Assembly: GCA_965234405.1 (NCBI GenBank)
Contig: OZ248346.1
From: Planktophila turicensis
GTDB lineage: Bacteria; Actinomycetota; Actinomycetes; Nanopelagicales; Nanopelagicaceae
DNA length: 64,000 nt
Reading direction: 5' to 3' (one strand)
Shown: in pieces, positions 9,485 to 17,721 of the stretch
How the letters are laid out: each line of letters begins with the position of its first letter
Numbering within the stretch: position 1 is the first letter of the stretch
The notes under the pieces: model-generated
What the model was told of the DNA's origin: nothing
The model's input: the letters and a program-made list of their open reading frames with translations, nothing else
Databases searched by the model: none
Position numbers and translations under genes: made by a program

Positions 9485-9546
9485 GCTGAGTACTCTACAG
9501 GTGGCTTAGAGAGAGGAGGTTACTTCGTAATTGAACCCCGCTGTTG

Positions 9547-9552
9547 TACTGT
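9547..9552 (+). promoter_or_regulatory. Leaderless -10 box of the sugar methyltransferase
   Basis: TACTGT ends six bases before ATG 9559. The upstream GGAGG at 9514-9519 is too far to act as a ribosome site, so this box decides the start. Confidence 0.5.
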
Positions 9553-9558
9553 TTGCAG

Positions 9559-10458
9559 ATGATCCAGAATGTTAAATCTTTCTGCCTACGTATTATTGAT
9601 GCACTACATAGATTTCTTCTGTCGACATTTGTGGGCTTTCACAGCCCTAGGTCACTAGGCTCTAGACGATTGAGTGATAGCGAAAAAACTCCTTACGTCA
9701 GATGTATCGGTGCAATAGCGAGCAGTAAAGACCTGAAAAAGAGATTCAGACGAGTGTTTATGTACAGGGAAATAGTTGAAACCGTCTCTTACGCACAGGG
9801 AAAGAGGTATCTAGATCGATTAAACACGCTAAATAAACAAGAAAACTTAGATATCTCTTCTTATGCTTTAAATGATTTGATAGGAAACCCTATTACCTAT
9901 AAGTACTCAGCTTCCTTGAAAATTAGTCCAACAACGCTTAGGTACTTGAGTGTTTCAAGCGAATTGAGGGAAATCTTCGGAAATCAACTAGGCGGGAGTT
10001 TTGTAGAAATAGGTGCAGGTTACGGTGGCCAAGCCGCAATTTTGATGAAAGATTTCGACGTTACGAGTTATTCGATTTTTGATCTGCCAGATGCTCAGTT
10101 AATTACAAAGTATTTTCTGGAAGAACTTCAAACATACGCGCTTGTAAGAATGTGCACTCTAAGTGACAACGCCAAAGAAAACTATGACCTTGTCATCAGC
10201 AACTATGCGTTCTCGGAACTCCCAAGGGAAATACAGGACCTTTACATCACTCAAGTACTTCAGAAATCTAAACGTGGATACTTAATAATGAATAGCGGGC
10301 TGTCAGACATTACTGGCCGCCAAAATGGGAAACACACCCTGACTGAACTCAAAGAGAAATTGCCACCCTTTGATGTTTATGAGGAGTCGCCAAGCACCGG
10401 TCCCGATAATTACGTAATTGTTTGGGGTCATGAGAAATCTCGAAACCCAGTAGTTTGA
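9559..10458 (+). CDS. Putative sugar O-methyltransferase
   Basis: About 299 residues. A Rossmann-type SAM motif, FVEIGAGYGGQAAILM, sits at about residues 146-161, and the later SNYAFSELPREIQDLY block and the C-terminal NYVIVWGH are characteristic of the 'putative sugar O-methyltransferase' family (TIGR04371/NanM-like) of surface-glycan loci. It probably methylates a sugar hydroxyl and so caps or decorates the glycan. The start at ATG 9559 rather than TTG 9544 is chosen because TACTGT (9547-9552) is six bases before it. The TGA overlaps the start of the following GT2 gene. Confidence 0.75.
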   Translation: MIQNVKSFCLRIIDALHRFLLSTFVGFHSPRSLGSRRLSDSEKTPYVRCIGAIASSKDLKKRFRRVFMYREIVETVSYAQGKRYLDRLNTLNKQENLDISSYALNDLIGNPITYKYSASLKISPTTLRYLSVSSELREIFGNQLGGSFVEIGAGYGGQAAILMKDFDVTSYSIFDLPDAQLITKYFLEELQTYALVRMCTLSDNAKENYDLVISNYAFSELPREIQDLYITQVLQKSKRGYLIMNSGLSDITGRQNGKHTLTELKEKLPPFDVYEESPSTGPDNYVIVWGHEKSRNPVV

Positions 10459-11372
10459 TGGCGAGACCTGTGCTAAAGCGAAGCGTTGAACTTACCGTGG
10501 TTGTTCCTGTCACTCTAATGGCCGGGAGGCTTGCGAGATTAGAAGAGTGGTTGAATATTGCGAAAAGGTATCCAATTCAAGTGTTGATAATTCATGATAA
10601 GCGAGACCTTGCAACTGGTGAGCAATTAGCAACACTTATTCGTCAGCTAAGTACGGAATTCATTGAAGTTATTGAAGGCAATTACGGAAATCCCGGTACG
10701 GCAAGAAATCAAGGAATAACTAGGGCGAATGGGAAATGGATTACATTTTGGGATAGCGATGATTCCCCTTTCGTTGAGTCAGTTATGTCCGAAATCGAAA
10801 CCATCCCCAATTCCATAGAAATAATTGTTGGGAGTTTCAGAAAAGTCGACGAGAACACAGGAGTAATTTCGAATTGGGATAAACCAAGAAATCTTCAAGA
10901 TATCGCAATGAATCCTGGAGTGTGGAGGATGATTTTTCGAACTTCTTCAATCGAGAGTTTTCGTTTTCCTGGATTGCTCATGGCTGAAGATCAAGTCTTT
11001 TTGAGTAAAATTAGAATTGCAGAAAGACGAATTCAATTTACTTCTAGTGAGTTTTACACATACTTTGTAGGAAATTCAACACAGTTGACAAAATCCAAGT
11101 TAGCGCTGGCCGACTTGCCGCGAGCCATGCTTGAAATAGGAACTCGAAATTCTCAAGTGAGCAACCACCAGTTGAAGTTTGACATGTTCTTAATTGCAAG
11201 ACAATTTATTACTTCCTTAAGAAAAGCGACCAAGGAGATTAAGATTGCAGCCATCGTGGCAATCTTAAGAATTGGTAAGGGTAATAGTTTGATTTCAAGT
11301 GTTTACTTGACACAATCAGTCATTTATATATTTGCGGGAAAAGCACGGTGGAACAAGCATGAAAAAAGTTAG
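10458..11372 (+). CDS. GT2-family glycosyltransferase
   Basis: 304 residues from ATG 10458 (a TTG one codon earlier is possible); the A of the ATG is the last base of the previous TGA. GT-A fold: LTVVVPVTLMAGR at residues 12-24, the GNPGTARNQGITRANGKWI block at about 77-95 and the DxD motif in FWDSDDSP (Asp99-Ser-Asp101-Asp102). Inverting GT2 enzymes act at the cytoplasmic membrane face with nucleotide sugars. The 3' end overlaps the GT11 gene by 14 bases, so it is part of one operon 9559-14170. Acceptor unknown. Confidence 0.85.
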   Translation: MARPVLKRSVELTVVVPVTLMAGRLARLEEWLNIAKRYPIQVLIIHDKRDLATGEQLATLIRQLSTEFIEVIEGNYGNPGTARNQGITRANGKWITFWDSDDSPFVESVMSEIETIPNSIEIIVGSFRKVDENTGVISNWDKPRNLQDIAMNPGVWRMIFRTSSIESFRFPGLLMAEDQVFLSKIRIAERRIQFTSSEFYTYFVGNSTQLTKSKLALADLPRAMLEIGTRNSQVSNHQLKFDMFLIARQFITSLRKATKEIKIAAIVAILRIGKGNSLISSVYLTQSVIYIFAGKARWNKHEKS

Positions 11373-12297
11373 ACTCGTTTCTTTGACCGGTGGGCTAGGT
11401 AACCAATTGTTCCAATACGCTGCCGTTCTCTTTGAAAATTCCGAGTTCAATGTACATCTAGTATCTTCACTTGGAAATCCAAGACTTTCAAAGTCCGGAA
11501 AGGCCGAAATCTACTCTTTCAAAATCAAAGAAACCGAAGTTTCCACTAGTGCAAGCCGGTTTACGAGAAAAGTTGCAGGTTACTTACTCCGCCAGGGTTT
11601 ATACACAAGAGGGCTCGAGCGATTGAGAAGTTTTAAAGCGGCAACAATTCTGGCGGGCACAATAATTTTAAGCTTTCACTTCCGGCAGAAAATTAAATTA
11701 ATAATTGCCAAGGGCGTTGGATTCTCGGAGTTAGGGCAGTCAAATGGAGCCCAACTATTAATTGGTTATTTTCAAACTTACCACTGGGCCTCCGCGCCTC
11801 AAGTATTGGAGAAACTGCAAAGTTTAGAGCTAAGCGTGGAATCTACGAAATTGCAACAGTATCGCGATTTAGCATCAGTTGAAAAACCGCTTGTAGTACA
11901 TGTTCGTCTAGGTGACTACAAGAACGAGAACAATTTTGGAATACCTACTCAAAAGTACTACACCACAGCAATTCAAAAACAGCTGGCGAGCAAAAAGTAT
12001 GGCGCTATTTGGTTGTTCTCAGATGAATTGGACGAGGCACGGCAGATTCTCCCCCTTGATCTAAACATGGAAATTCGGTTAATTCCTGAAGTCGAGGAAT
12101 CCGCTGCAGCAACTCTTCAAGTCATGAGACTTGGCTACGGGTATGTAATCGCAAATTCAACCTTTAGCTGGTGGGGTGCCTTCTTATCCTTTAGTAAAGA
12201 TTCATCAGTCATCGCTCCTTCTCCGTGGTTCAGGAATTCGCCTGAGCCAGCACAATTGATACCGCCTCATTGGACACGTTGCGATGCTGGGTGGTAG
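11359..12297 (+). CDS. GT11-family alpha-1,2-fucosyltransferase-like protein
   Basis: 312 residues from ATG 11359 (nine codons inside the longest frame; GGTGGAA precedes it). GT11 hallmarks are all visible: LTGGLGNQLFQYAA at residues 9-22, the donor-site HVRLGDY near residue 181 and STFSWWGAFLS near 267. The family mostly transfers fucose in alpha-1,2 linkage from GDP-fucose; the Arg of HVRxGD is kept. No GDP-fucose synthesis genes are in the window, so donor identity is an inference from the family. Overlaps both neighbours. Confidence 0.85.
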   Translation: MKKVRLVSLTGGLGNQLFQYAAVLFENSEFNVHLVSSLGNPRLSKSGKAEIYSFKIKETEVSTSASRFTRKVAGYLLRQGLYTRGLERLRSFKAATILAGTIILSFHFRQKIKLIIAKGVGFSELGQSNGAQLLIGYFQTYHWASAPQVLEKLQSLELSVESTKLQQYRDLASVEKPLVVHVRLGDYKNENNFGIPTQKYYTTAIQKQLASKKYGAIWLFSDELDEARQILPLDLNMEIRLIPEVEESAAATLQVMRLGYGYVIANSTFSWWGAFLSFSKDSSVIAPSPWFRNSPEPAQLIPPHWTRCDAGW

Positions 12298-12322
12298 TAA
12301 TTTCGGACGTAGTATTCGTAAC

Positions 12323-14170
12323 ATGAATCTATCGCCTAGCGTAATTCGCAAAACTCTTGCAAATTCTGTCTTAGGGCGTTCAATCTCTTTACTAACCCAA
12401 AGCGATAGAAGAAAAATCTTGGCCGTCGTGGTACTACAAATATTAATGGCATTGTTAGATTTAATTGGTGTTGCCGTTATCGGTGTGCTGGGTGCCTTGG
12501 CTGTAAATGGGGTTCAATCAAAGCAACCAGGTAACAGGGTTAGTGCGGCATTAAACCTGCTAGGTCTGGATGGGTATTCTTTTCAGGAGCAAGCTGCGAT
12601 TTTAGGCTTAGCCGCTGCAACTATATTAATTGGCCGGACAATTTTTTCAATCATCTTCACAAAACGAACTTTGTTGTTTTTAAGCAGAAGAGGCGCAGTT
12701 ATTTCCTCTACTTTGATTTCGAGACTTCTTGCCAAATCATTGCTAGCAGTTCAAGAAAGAACTACTCAGCAAACGCTTTACTCTGTAACTCAAGGCGTTA
12801 GAGTAATCACGCTTGGAGTCTTGGCATCTGCTGTTTCATTAATTGCAGATGCCGCCATTCTGATAGTAATGGCCGCAGGTCTTTTTGTAGTTGATCCATC
12901 GATTGCCATTAGTTCATTTCTAGTATTTGCCCTAATTGGATTTGCACTGTACAAGTTAATGCACGAAAAGGCACGAACTTTAGGAATTCAAGAATCAGAA
13001 TATACAGTTCAAAGTTCGGAGAAAATCGTAGAGGTCCTAAATTCTTATCGTGAAGCAATCGTTAGAAATCGTAGAGAATTTTATGCCAGAGAAATTGGAA
13101 ACATCCGGATGCAATTGGCGGATACCCTCGCAGAAGTTTCGTTTTTGCCGAGCGTGAGTAAGTACATTGTTGAAACAACTGTAGTGATAGGCGCGCTGTT
13201 GATAAGTGCAGTCCAATTCTATTTACAAGATGCGAGTCACGCAGTGGCAACTCTCGCCGTTTTCTTGGCAGCGGGAAGTAGAATTGCACCAGCCGTATTG
13301 CGTGTTCAACAAAGTTCAATCTCTATTCGAGGGTCACTAGGGGCAGCAACTCCGACCTTAGATTTAATTGATTTCCTTGGATCTGAAACTTCACCAGAGC
13401 CTGTGAATGATTTTGTAAGTATCGACCATGATGGATTCAATTCAACTGTTGAATTGAATAACGTCTCATTTTCTTACCCTGATGCACACAAGCAGGCGGT
13501 TTCAGGTGCGACCCTTCTCGTAAGCGCGGGTCAATCTGTGGCAATCGTCGGCGGTTCTGGTGCAGGAAAAACATCTCTCGTGGATTTGCTTCTGGGTGTC
13601 CTGACCGCAGATTCTGGGGAAGTTAAAATTTCGGGATATCCACCACTTGTAACTATAAGTAAATGGCCGGGAGCAATTTCTTATGTTCCTCAAGATGTGG
13701 CGATTTCAAACGGAACAGTTCGGGATAACGTAGCACTCGGGTTCTCCAGACAATATGTCGACGATAATTTGGTGTGGGAAGCACTGGAAATTGCCCAGCT
13801 GTCTGAACATGTACGCGAGTTGCCAAATGGTCTCGATACCGAGGTTGGGGAAAGAGGTACAAAACTTAGTGGTGGACAAAGACAGAGACTTGGAATAGCC
13901 CGAGCTATGTTCACAAGACCCAAGATGCTGGTGCTTGATGAAGCGACAAGTTCGCTAGATGGACAAACTGAGTTTGATATCTCAACAGCAATCTCGAATC
14001 TTAGGGGGACAGTTACAGTAATTATGATTGCCCATAGGCTGTCTACCGTGAGGCATGCAGATCAAATCGCCTACCTTCGAGATGGGCAAATTCTCGCCAC
14101 AGGAACCTTTGACGAGGTAAGAGGCCTGATTCCTGACTTCGACCACCAAGCCGGCCTGATGGGCCTCTAG
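12323..14170 (+). CDS. ABC transporter, fused permease-ATPase, PglK/MsbA-like glycan flippase
   Basis: 615 residues. N-terminal about 330 residues contain six hydrophobic segments (type IV exporter permease); the ATPase follows with Walker A GGSGAGKTS near residue 410, signature LSGGQRQRLG near 515, Walker B MLVLDEATSSLD near 535 and the switch His in IAHRLSTVRH. A homodimer would flip lipid-linked oligosaccharide outward, as PglK does, consistent with its place after the glycosyltransferases. I choose ATG 12323 over 12284 because TAGTAT (12310-12315) lies seven bases upstream. Last gene before composition shifts at the sigma factor. Confidence 0.88.
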   Translation: MNLSPSVIRKTLANSVLGRSISLLTQSDRRKILAVVVLQILMALLDLIGVAVIGVLGALAVNGVQSKQPGNRVSAALNLLGLDGYSFQEQAAILGLAAATILIGRTIFSIIFTKRTLLFLSRRGAVISSTLISRLLAKSLLAVQERTTQQTLYSVTQGVRVITLGVLASAVSLIADAAILIVMAAGLFVVDPSIAISSFLVFALIGFALYKLMHEKARTLGIQESEYTVQSSEKIVEVLNSYREAIVRNRREFYAREIGNIRMQLADTLAEVSFLPSVSKYIVETTVVIGALLISAVQFYLQDASHAVATLAVFLAAGSRIAPAVLRVQQSSISIRGSLGAATPTLDLIDFLGSETSPEPVNDFVSIDHDGFNSTVELNNVSFSYPDAHKQAVSGATLLVSAGQSVAIVGGSGAGKTSLVDLLLGVLTADSGEVKISGYPPLVTISKWPGAISYVPQDVAISNGTVRDNVALGFSRQYVDDNLVWEALEIAQLSEHVRELPNGLDTEVGERGTKLSGGQRQRLGIARAMFTRPKMLVLDEATSSLDGQTEFDISTAISNLRGTVTVIMIAHRLSTVRHADQIAYLRDGQILATGTFDEVRGLIPDFDHQAGLMGL

Positions 14171-14184
14171 TCAATTTGTCCGTT

Positions 14185-14212
14185 TTGTCCCCTTCCCGCG
14201 ACAATCTAGACT
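14185..14212 (+). promoter_or_regulatory. Predicted promoter of the membrane-tethered sigma factor gene
   Basis: TTGTCC (14185-14190) and TAGACT (14207-14212) with 16-base spacing. This leaves a leader of about 70 bases that contains the palindrome TAACCGGTTA (14263-14272) and an AGGA ribosome site before GTG 14289. By eye only. Confidence 0.4.
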
Positions 14213-14288
14213 GGGATTCGTAGTAGGGGATAGAGGCAGCGACGGTTGGCTCTGTAAGACCATAACCGGTTAATGAAGGATCAATAAA

Positions 14289-15605
14289 GTGGCACTTAGC
14301 GTATGGACTGTTGCTGAACTGGGGGCTTTTTACACTGAGCACCGTTCAGAGCTACTCGCGCATGCCAATCGCGTATTGAAGGATTCAGCTAAGGCTGAAG
14401 AGATCACTCAAGACTCTCTTATTAAGTTCATGCTCGCTGCCCCTGAGCTTGAATCACAGGAGCACGCACTCTCTTATTTGCACCGCACCATTGAAAACCT
14501 CTGCATCGACTACTTCCGCATGGAAGGGCGCCGTCCAAACCTTGTGGTTATCGATGATGCCCAGGCTGAAGTTGAGGCTGCATGGCAGGTTTCAGGTGAT
14601 CATTCAGAAGTTCTTACTCAGGCGGAAGATGCAGCAATTATTCGCCAGGCTTTGGCACTTCTCTCCCCTGCTGAGCGTGCAGCGCTTGTTATGTGGGAGA
14701 TGGAAGGCCGTTCAACAGAGGAAATCGCAGCGGAGCTTGGAATCAAGGAATCTGCAGTGCGCCACACTGTTTCGCGCGCTCGCACATCTCTTCGCCGCGT
14801 ACTTTCAGAGCTTGTTATCGATCAAGAGCGTGGCCTTACTGCTCTCGACATGCTTTCAACCACCTATAAGAAGGCATCTGAGCTTGCAGCCAAGTCTTCA
14901 AAAGTTGCTCTCTCCCTACTATTAGTAGTGACAGCCTTCCTTGGCTTTAACTCGATGACTGGCCGTGAAGGCGTTCTTCCAACGGTCAGCTCAAACGATT
15001 CTTCAGGTGCGGTTGCTGGGTCTAGTTCAACAGACTCACCATCACCAGCTCCATCTATCTCGATGCCAGCCAAGAAGTCATCAACCATGGTTTCTGGCGT
15101 ATACGTCAAGAGCGCAAAGGCCTACTGGCCTGGCCTTGATAATGAGGGCGTCCCAACAGGATTCACCGTCGCAGGTGAAAATGGTCCAATCGGGAAGATC
15201 CGCGTAAACCGCAATACTCCGATTGCGACCGAAGAAGGCACAATTTTGGCCACCCAGGCCATCACATCTGGGGGTGGACCAAACGTGATGATCGATCAGA
15301 CCATCACAGTCGATGGCAACGGCACAAAGTATGAGGTCGGTTACGTTTCCTTCGGAATCAACGGGAATTGGGCGGTAGCTAACGCTGACGCCACGAGCGT
15401 GGATTTTGAGCGTATGTCCAATGGCCAGTACCTTATGACCGTTACAATTTCCCTACTCTCGACCCCAACTTCAGAGTTCGTAATCCCCGTGGGCGACCGC
15501 GGCTACGACCTTGTTGGCGCACCTAAGACAATCACGTCTCGTCTCTTGCTCAATGCGAGCAAGACCCAAATTTTGGCTCAGGCGGTACTTGTACCCGGAG
15601 CATAA
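14289..15605 (+). CDS. ECF sigma factor with transmembrane helix and extracytoplasmic C-terminal domain
   Basis: 438 residues. Region sigma-2 spans about 14-82 (FYTEHRSELLAHANRVLK, then DYFRMEGRR) and sigma-4 about 113-172 with the helix-turn-helix STEEIAAELGIKESAVRHTV. A single hydrophobic helix at about 204-221 (SKVALSLLLVVTAFLGFNSM) follows a Lys-rich cytoplasmic side, then a Ser/Pro linker (about 234-265) and a beta-rich domain of about 170 residues that I do not recognise. By the positive-inside rule the sigma part is cytoplasmic and the tail outside, so it reads as a one-protein sensor-sigma factor. It sits 141 bases before the surface-protein gene on the same strand. Base use is less AT-rich than the glycan cluster. 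No separate anti-sigma gene is adjacent. Function of the outer domain is unknown. Confidence 0.85.
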   Translation: MALSVWTVAELGAFYTEHRSELLAHANRVLKDSAKAEEITQDSLIKFMLAAPELESQEHALSYLHRTIENLCIDYFRMEGRRPNLVVIDDAQAEVEAAWQVSGDHSEVLTQAEDAAIIRQALALLSPAERAALVMWEMEGRSTEEIAAELGIKESAVRHTVSRARTSLRRVLSELVIDQERGLTALDMLSTTYKKASELAAKSSKVALSLLLVVTAFLGFNSMTGREGVLPTVSSNDSSGAVAGSSSTDSPSPAPSISMPAKKSSTMVSGVYVKSAKAYWPGLDNEGVPTGFTVAGENGPIGKIRVNRNTPIATEEGTILATQAITSGGGPNVMIDQTITVDGNGTKYEVGYVSFGINGNWAVANADATSVDFERMSNGQYLMTVTISLLSTPTSEFVIPVGDRGYDLVGAPKTITSRLLLNASKTQILAQAVLVPGA

Positions 15606-15650
15606 TTAAATAAGTTTCTTCACCGCGTCCGGATACACGGTGGAGAATTT

Positions 15651-15675
15651 GATTCATCAGCACGTGCGATGAATC
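15651..15675 (+). promoter_or_regulatory. Stem-loop in the surface-protein leader
   Basis: Perfect 8-base arms GATTCATC (15651-15658) and GATGAATC (15668-15675) around a nine-base loop that itself holds CACGTG. Lies in the 141-base gap before the surface-protein start; may stabilise the mRNA or be an operator. Confidence 0.5.
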
Positions 15676-15707
15676 GAGAGGAGTTGAGAAATCAATTCCA
15701 AGCCGAC

Positions 15708-15724
15708 CTACGGAAATTCCGTAG
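15708..15724. promoter_or_regulatory. 17-base near-perfect palindrome before the surface-protein start
   Basis: CTACGGAAATTCCGTAG: 8-base arms around one central base, ending 22 bases before ATG 15747. Could be a DNA operator or an mRNA hairpin just upstream of the ribosome site GAAAGGAAAC. Confidence 0.5.
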
Positions 15725-15746
15725 ATCGACTATCGAAAGGAAACAA

Positions 15747-17630
15747 ATGTCTACAAAGACAACATTCAAGCGCATCGCGCTTGTAGCTGTTGCTGCGTTG
15801 GGCCTCGGAGTTCTCTCTGTTGCACCATCATCAGCGAGCGTTGCGAACTTGTCACTTACAGTGACAAACGGAACAGCAGCTAATGGAAAGTCAGATTCAT
15901 CAACTGCAGCAACAATTTCTGTTGCGGGACTTGTTGATGTTGGAGCGGGAGATTCAATTACCGTAACATTCATCGCCAAGGACATCACAGCAAATACATC
16001 TGCAATTGCACGCATGAGCTATATGGACACAACAACTGGCTCATCATCATCAACTCTCGTTTCAACTAGCCGTGGCGCTTATGCTGCAGCTACAAAGTGG
16101 GGAAGCACAAACGGCGTTGAATCCATTACAGCAAGCTCTGCGCCAATGGTTGTATTCTCAGGTTCCGCTGGATACATCGGTGCTAAGTTCGGTGTTCAGC
16201 TAGAGTCAAAGACTGCTGGTCTTGATACAGCTGGTGTATTTACATACACCGCTCTTGTATCTTCATACGCTGGTGCGACACTAGTTTCATCAACATCTGC
16301 AGACTTCACAATCACAATTGCTGCTCTGGCTTCAGCATCAACAGCTGTTGATGTAAGCCGGACAACTTCATTCATTTGTGCTGGTGACGTTTCAACATGT
16401 ACTGCAGATGCTGCAGTAACAGGTGAAGCTACAAACAACACAGGCGTCGATGCAACAATTATCTTGAACCAGTACAACGCTTCAGGCGTAGGTACAGCTA
16501 CAGTTCTTGATTCAGTAACAGCAACTGTCACAGGCGCTGGATTGATCAGCTTCGATGGAACCACTTACGGTAAGTCAGTAAAGATTGCATCTACAGGAAG
16601 CCAGCGCATCCGTGTGCTTGCTGATGGAACTGCGGGCGTATCGACTATCGCAATCTCAACACTAAGCGGATACTCAGCATCTAAGTCAGTGACTTTCTAC
16701 GCTAAGGCTGCAAAGACAATCACAGCTGCTGTTAACAACCCAGTTCTTGCTGTTGGTGCTAACGCAGGTGCAGTTTCAGTAGCAGCAGTTGATGCTAACG
16801 GAACTAACTGGACAGGAACTGCATACATCGTTGCTTCAGCAGCAGCAGATGCACTTGTTGCTGGTTCAGCTACAACACCAGTTCAGTGTGCTGCTTGGAA
16901 CTCAACAGACGGAATCCTCTGCCCAGTAACAGCTATTGCAGCTGGTACAGCAAAGTTCAAGGTCATTGATGCTTCAACAGTTGCTGCAGCTACAGCGACT
17001 TCAAACGAAGTTACAGTAACTGTTTCAGCTGCTGCACCAGCGTCTGTAAAGATTGCTTTCGATAAGGCGTCATACGCACCATTCGAGAAGGCACTCATCA
17101 CAGTGACACCTTTGGATAAGGATGGAAAGACACTTGCAGGCGCAGATCGTCAGAACCTTCTTGCTACAGGTGGTATCACAACAAATATCGCATTTGGTTC
17201 ACTCAGCGATACTTTGACTGCGACACGCGTAACATCTGTTGCTGCTAACGGCACAGGTGCTACAGCAGGATCACAGACATACGTTGTATACATGCCAGCA
17301 CAGGGTGATGTAACAATCAAGGCAACAGGTGGAACAGCTCTTCCACTAACAGGCCAGGTTGCAATTTCAGCAACAGCTTCTGTTGTGAACTCATCAGTTG
17401 ATGCAGCTACAGATGCAGCTAACGAAGCTACAGATGCAGCTAATGCAGCTACAGATGCAGCTCTTGCAGCAGCAGATGCAGCAGATGCAGCAACAGCTGC
17501 AGCTCAGGATGCATCAGATGCAGTTGCAGCACTTTCAGCAACTGTTGCTAAGTTGGTCGCAAGCCTCAAGGCTCAGATCACATCATTGACTAACCTAGTC
17601 ATCAAGATCCAGAAGAAGGTTCGTGCTTAA
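15747..17630 (+). CDS. Secreted S-layer-like surface protein, Ser/Thr/Ala-rich
   Basis: 627 residues from ATG 15747 (GAAAGG upstream; a longer frame from 15669 would hide the signal peptide). Signal peptide: Lys/Arg start, hydrophobic IALVAVAALGLGVLSVA, cleavage near PSSASVA (about residues 28-34). The mature part is low in charge and rich in Ser, Thr, Ala and Val, suggesting beta-sandwich repeats, with two closely spaced Cys pairs (CAGDVSTC and CAAWNSTDGILC) that could form exported disulfides. The last 80 residues are an alanine-rich heptad stretch (repeated DAA(T/N)) ending in a basic coiled coil LKAQITSLTNLVIKIQKK. Codon use is strongly biased (GCA/GCT, ACA, TCA), a sign of high expression, and a strong terminator follows. 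Probably the main envelope protein and a candidate for glycosylation by flanking genes. No named family recognised. Confidence 0.75.
   Translation: MSTKTTFKRIALVAVAALGLGVLSVAPSSASVANLSLTVTNGTAANGKSDSSTAATISVAGLVDVGAGDSITVTFIAKDITANTSAIARMSYMDTTTGSSSSTLVSTSRGAYAAATKWGSTNGVESITASSAPMVVFSGSAGYIGAKFGVQLESKTAGLDTAGVFTYTALVSSYAGATLVSSTSADFTITIAALASASTAVDVSRTTSFICAGDVSTCTADAAVTGEATNNTGVDATIILNQYNASGVGTATVLDSVTATVTGAGLISFDGTTYGKSVKIASTGSQRIRVLADGTAGVSTIAISTLSGYSASKSVTFYAKAAKTITAAVNNPVLAVGANAGAVSVAAVDANGTNWTGTAYIVASAAADALVAGSATTPVQCAAWNSTDGILCPVTAIAAGTAKFKVIDASTVAAATATSNEVTVTVSAAAPASVKIAFDKASYAPFEKALITVTPLDKDGKTLAGADRQNLLATGGITTNIAFGSLSDTLTATRVTSVAANGTGATAGSQTYVVYMPAQGDVTIKATGGTALPLTGQVAISATASVVNSSVDAATDAANEATDAANAATDAALAAADAADAATAAAQDASDAVAALSATVAKLVASLKAQITSLTNLVIKIQKKVRA
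17398..17530 (+). repeat. Degenerate tandem repeat coding Ala/Asp-rich coiled coil
   Basis: GATGCAGCT-type units recur with spacings of mostly 9-15 bases (for example ACAGATGCAGCTAA copies), encoding repeated DAAT/DAAN. Internal to the surface-protein gene; likely to vary in length between strains. Confidence 0.7.
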
Positions 17631-17659
17631 TTAGCCGCCTTTGACTGAAAAGATCAGAA

Positions 17660-17704
17660 CCGAATCCCGGTTCCCCTTCGGGGGAGCCGGGATTCGGCCT
17701 TTCT
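17660..17704 (+). terminator. Strong intrinsic terminator of the surface-protein gene
   Basis: Perfect 11-base arms CCGAATCCCGG (17660-17670) and CCGGGATTCGG (17687-17697) with a nested TTCCCC/GGGGGA stem closed by a TTCG tetraloop, then CCTTTCT. Thirty bases after the stop codon. One of few clear terminators in the window. Confidence 0.9.
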
Positions 17705-17709
17705 ACAGA

Positions 17710-17715
17710 TAGAAT
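17710..17715 (+). promoter_or_regulatory. Leaderless -10 box of the O-antigen-ligase-like gene
   Basis: TAGAAT ends six bases before ATG 17722 and starts just after the terminator hairpin, giving the gene its own promoter and fixing its start (a TTG at 17716 would lie inside the spacer). Confidence 0.6.
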
Positions 17716-17721
17716 TTGTCC

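Noticed and set aside
16196..16564. Antisense ORF of 122 codons in the surface-protein gene
   Set aside because: Arises from the biased codons of the sense strand; no start signals.
17398..17589. Gln/Met-rich second-frame ORF in the surface-protein repeat
   Set aside because: A frame shadow of the GATGCAGCT repeat; no ribosome site and low-complexity output.
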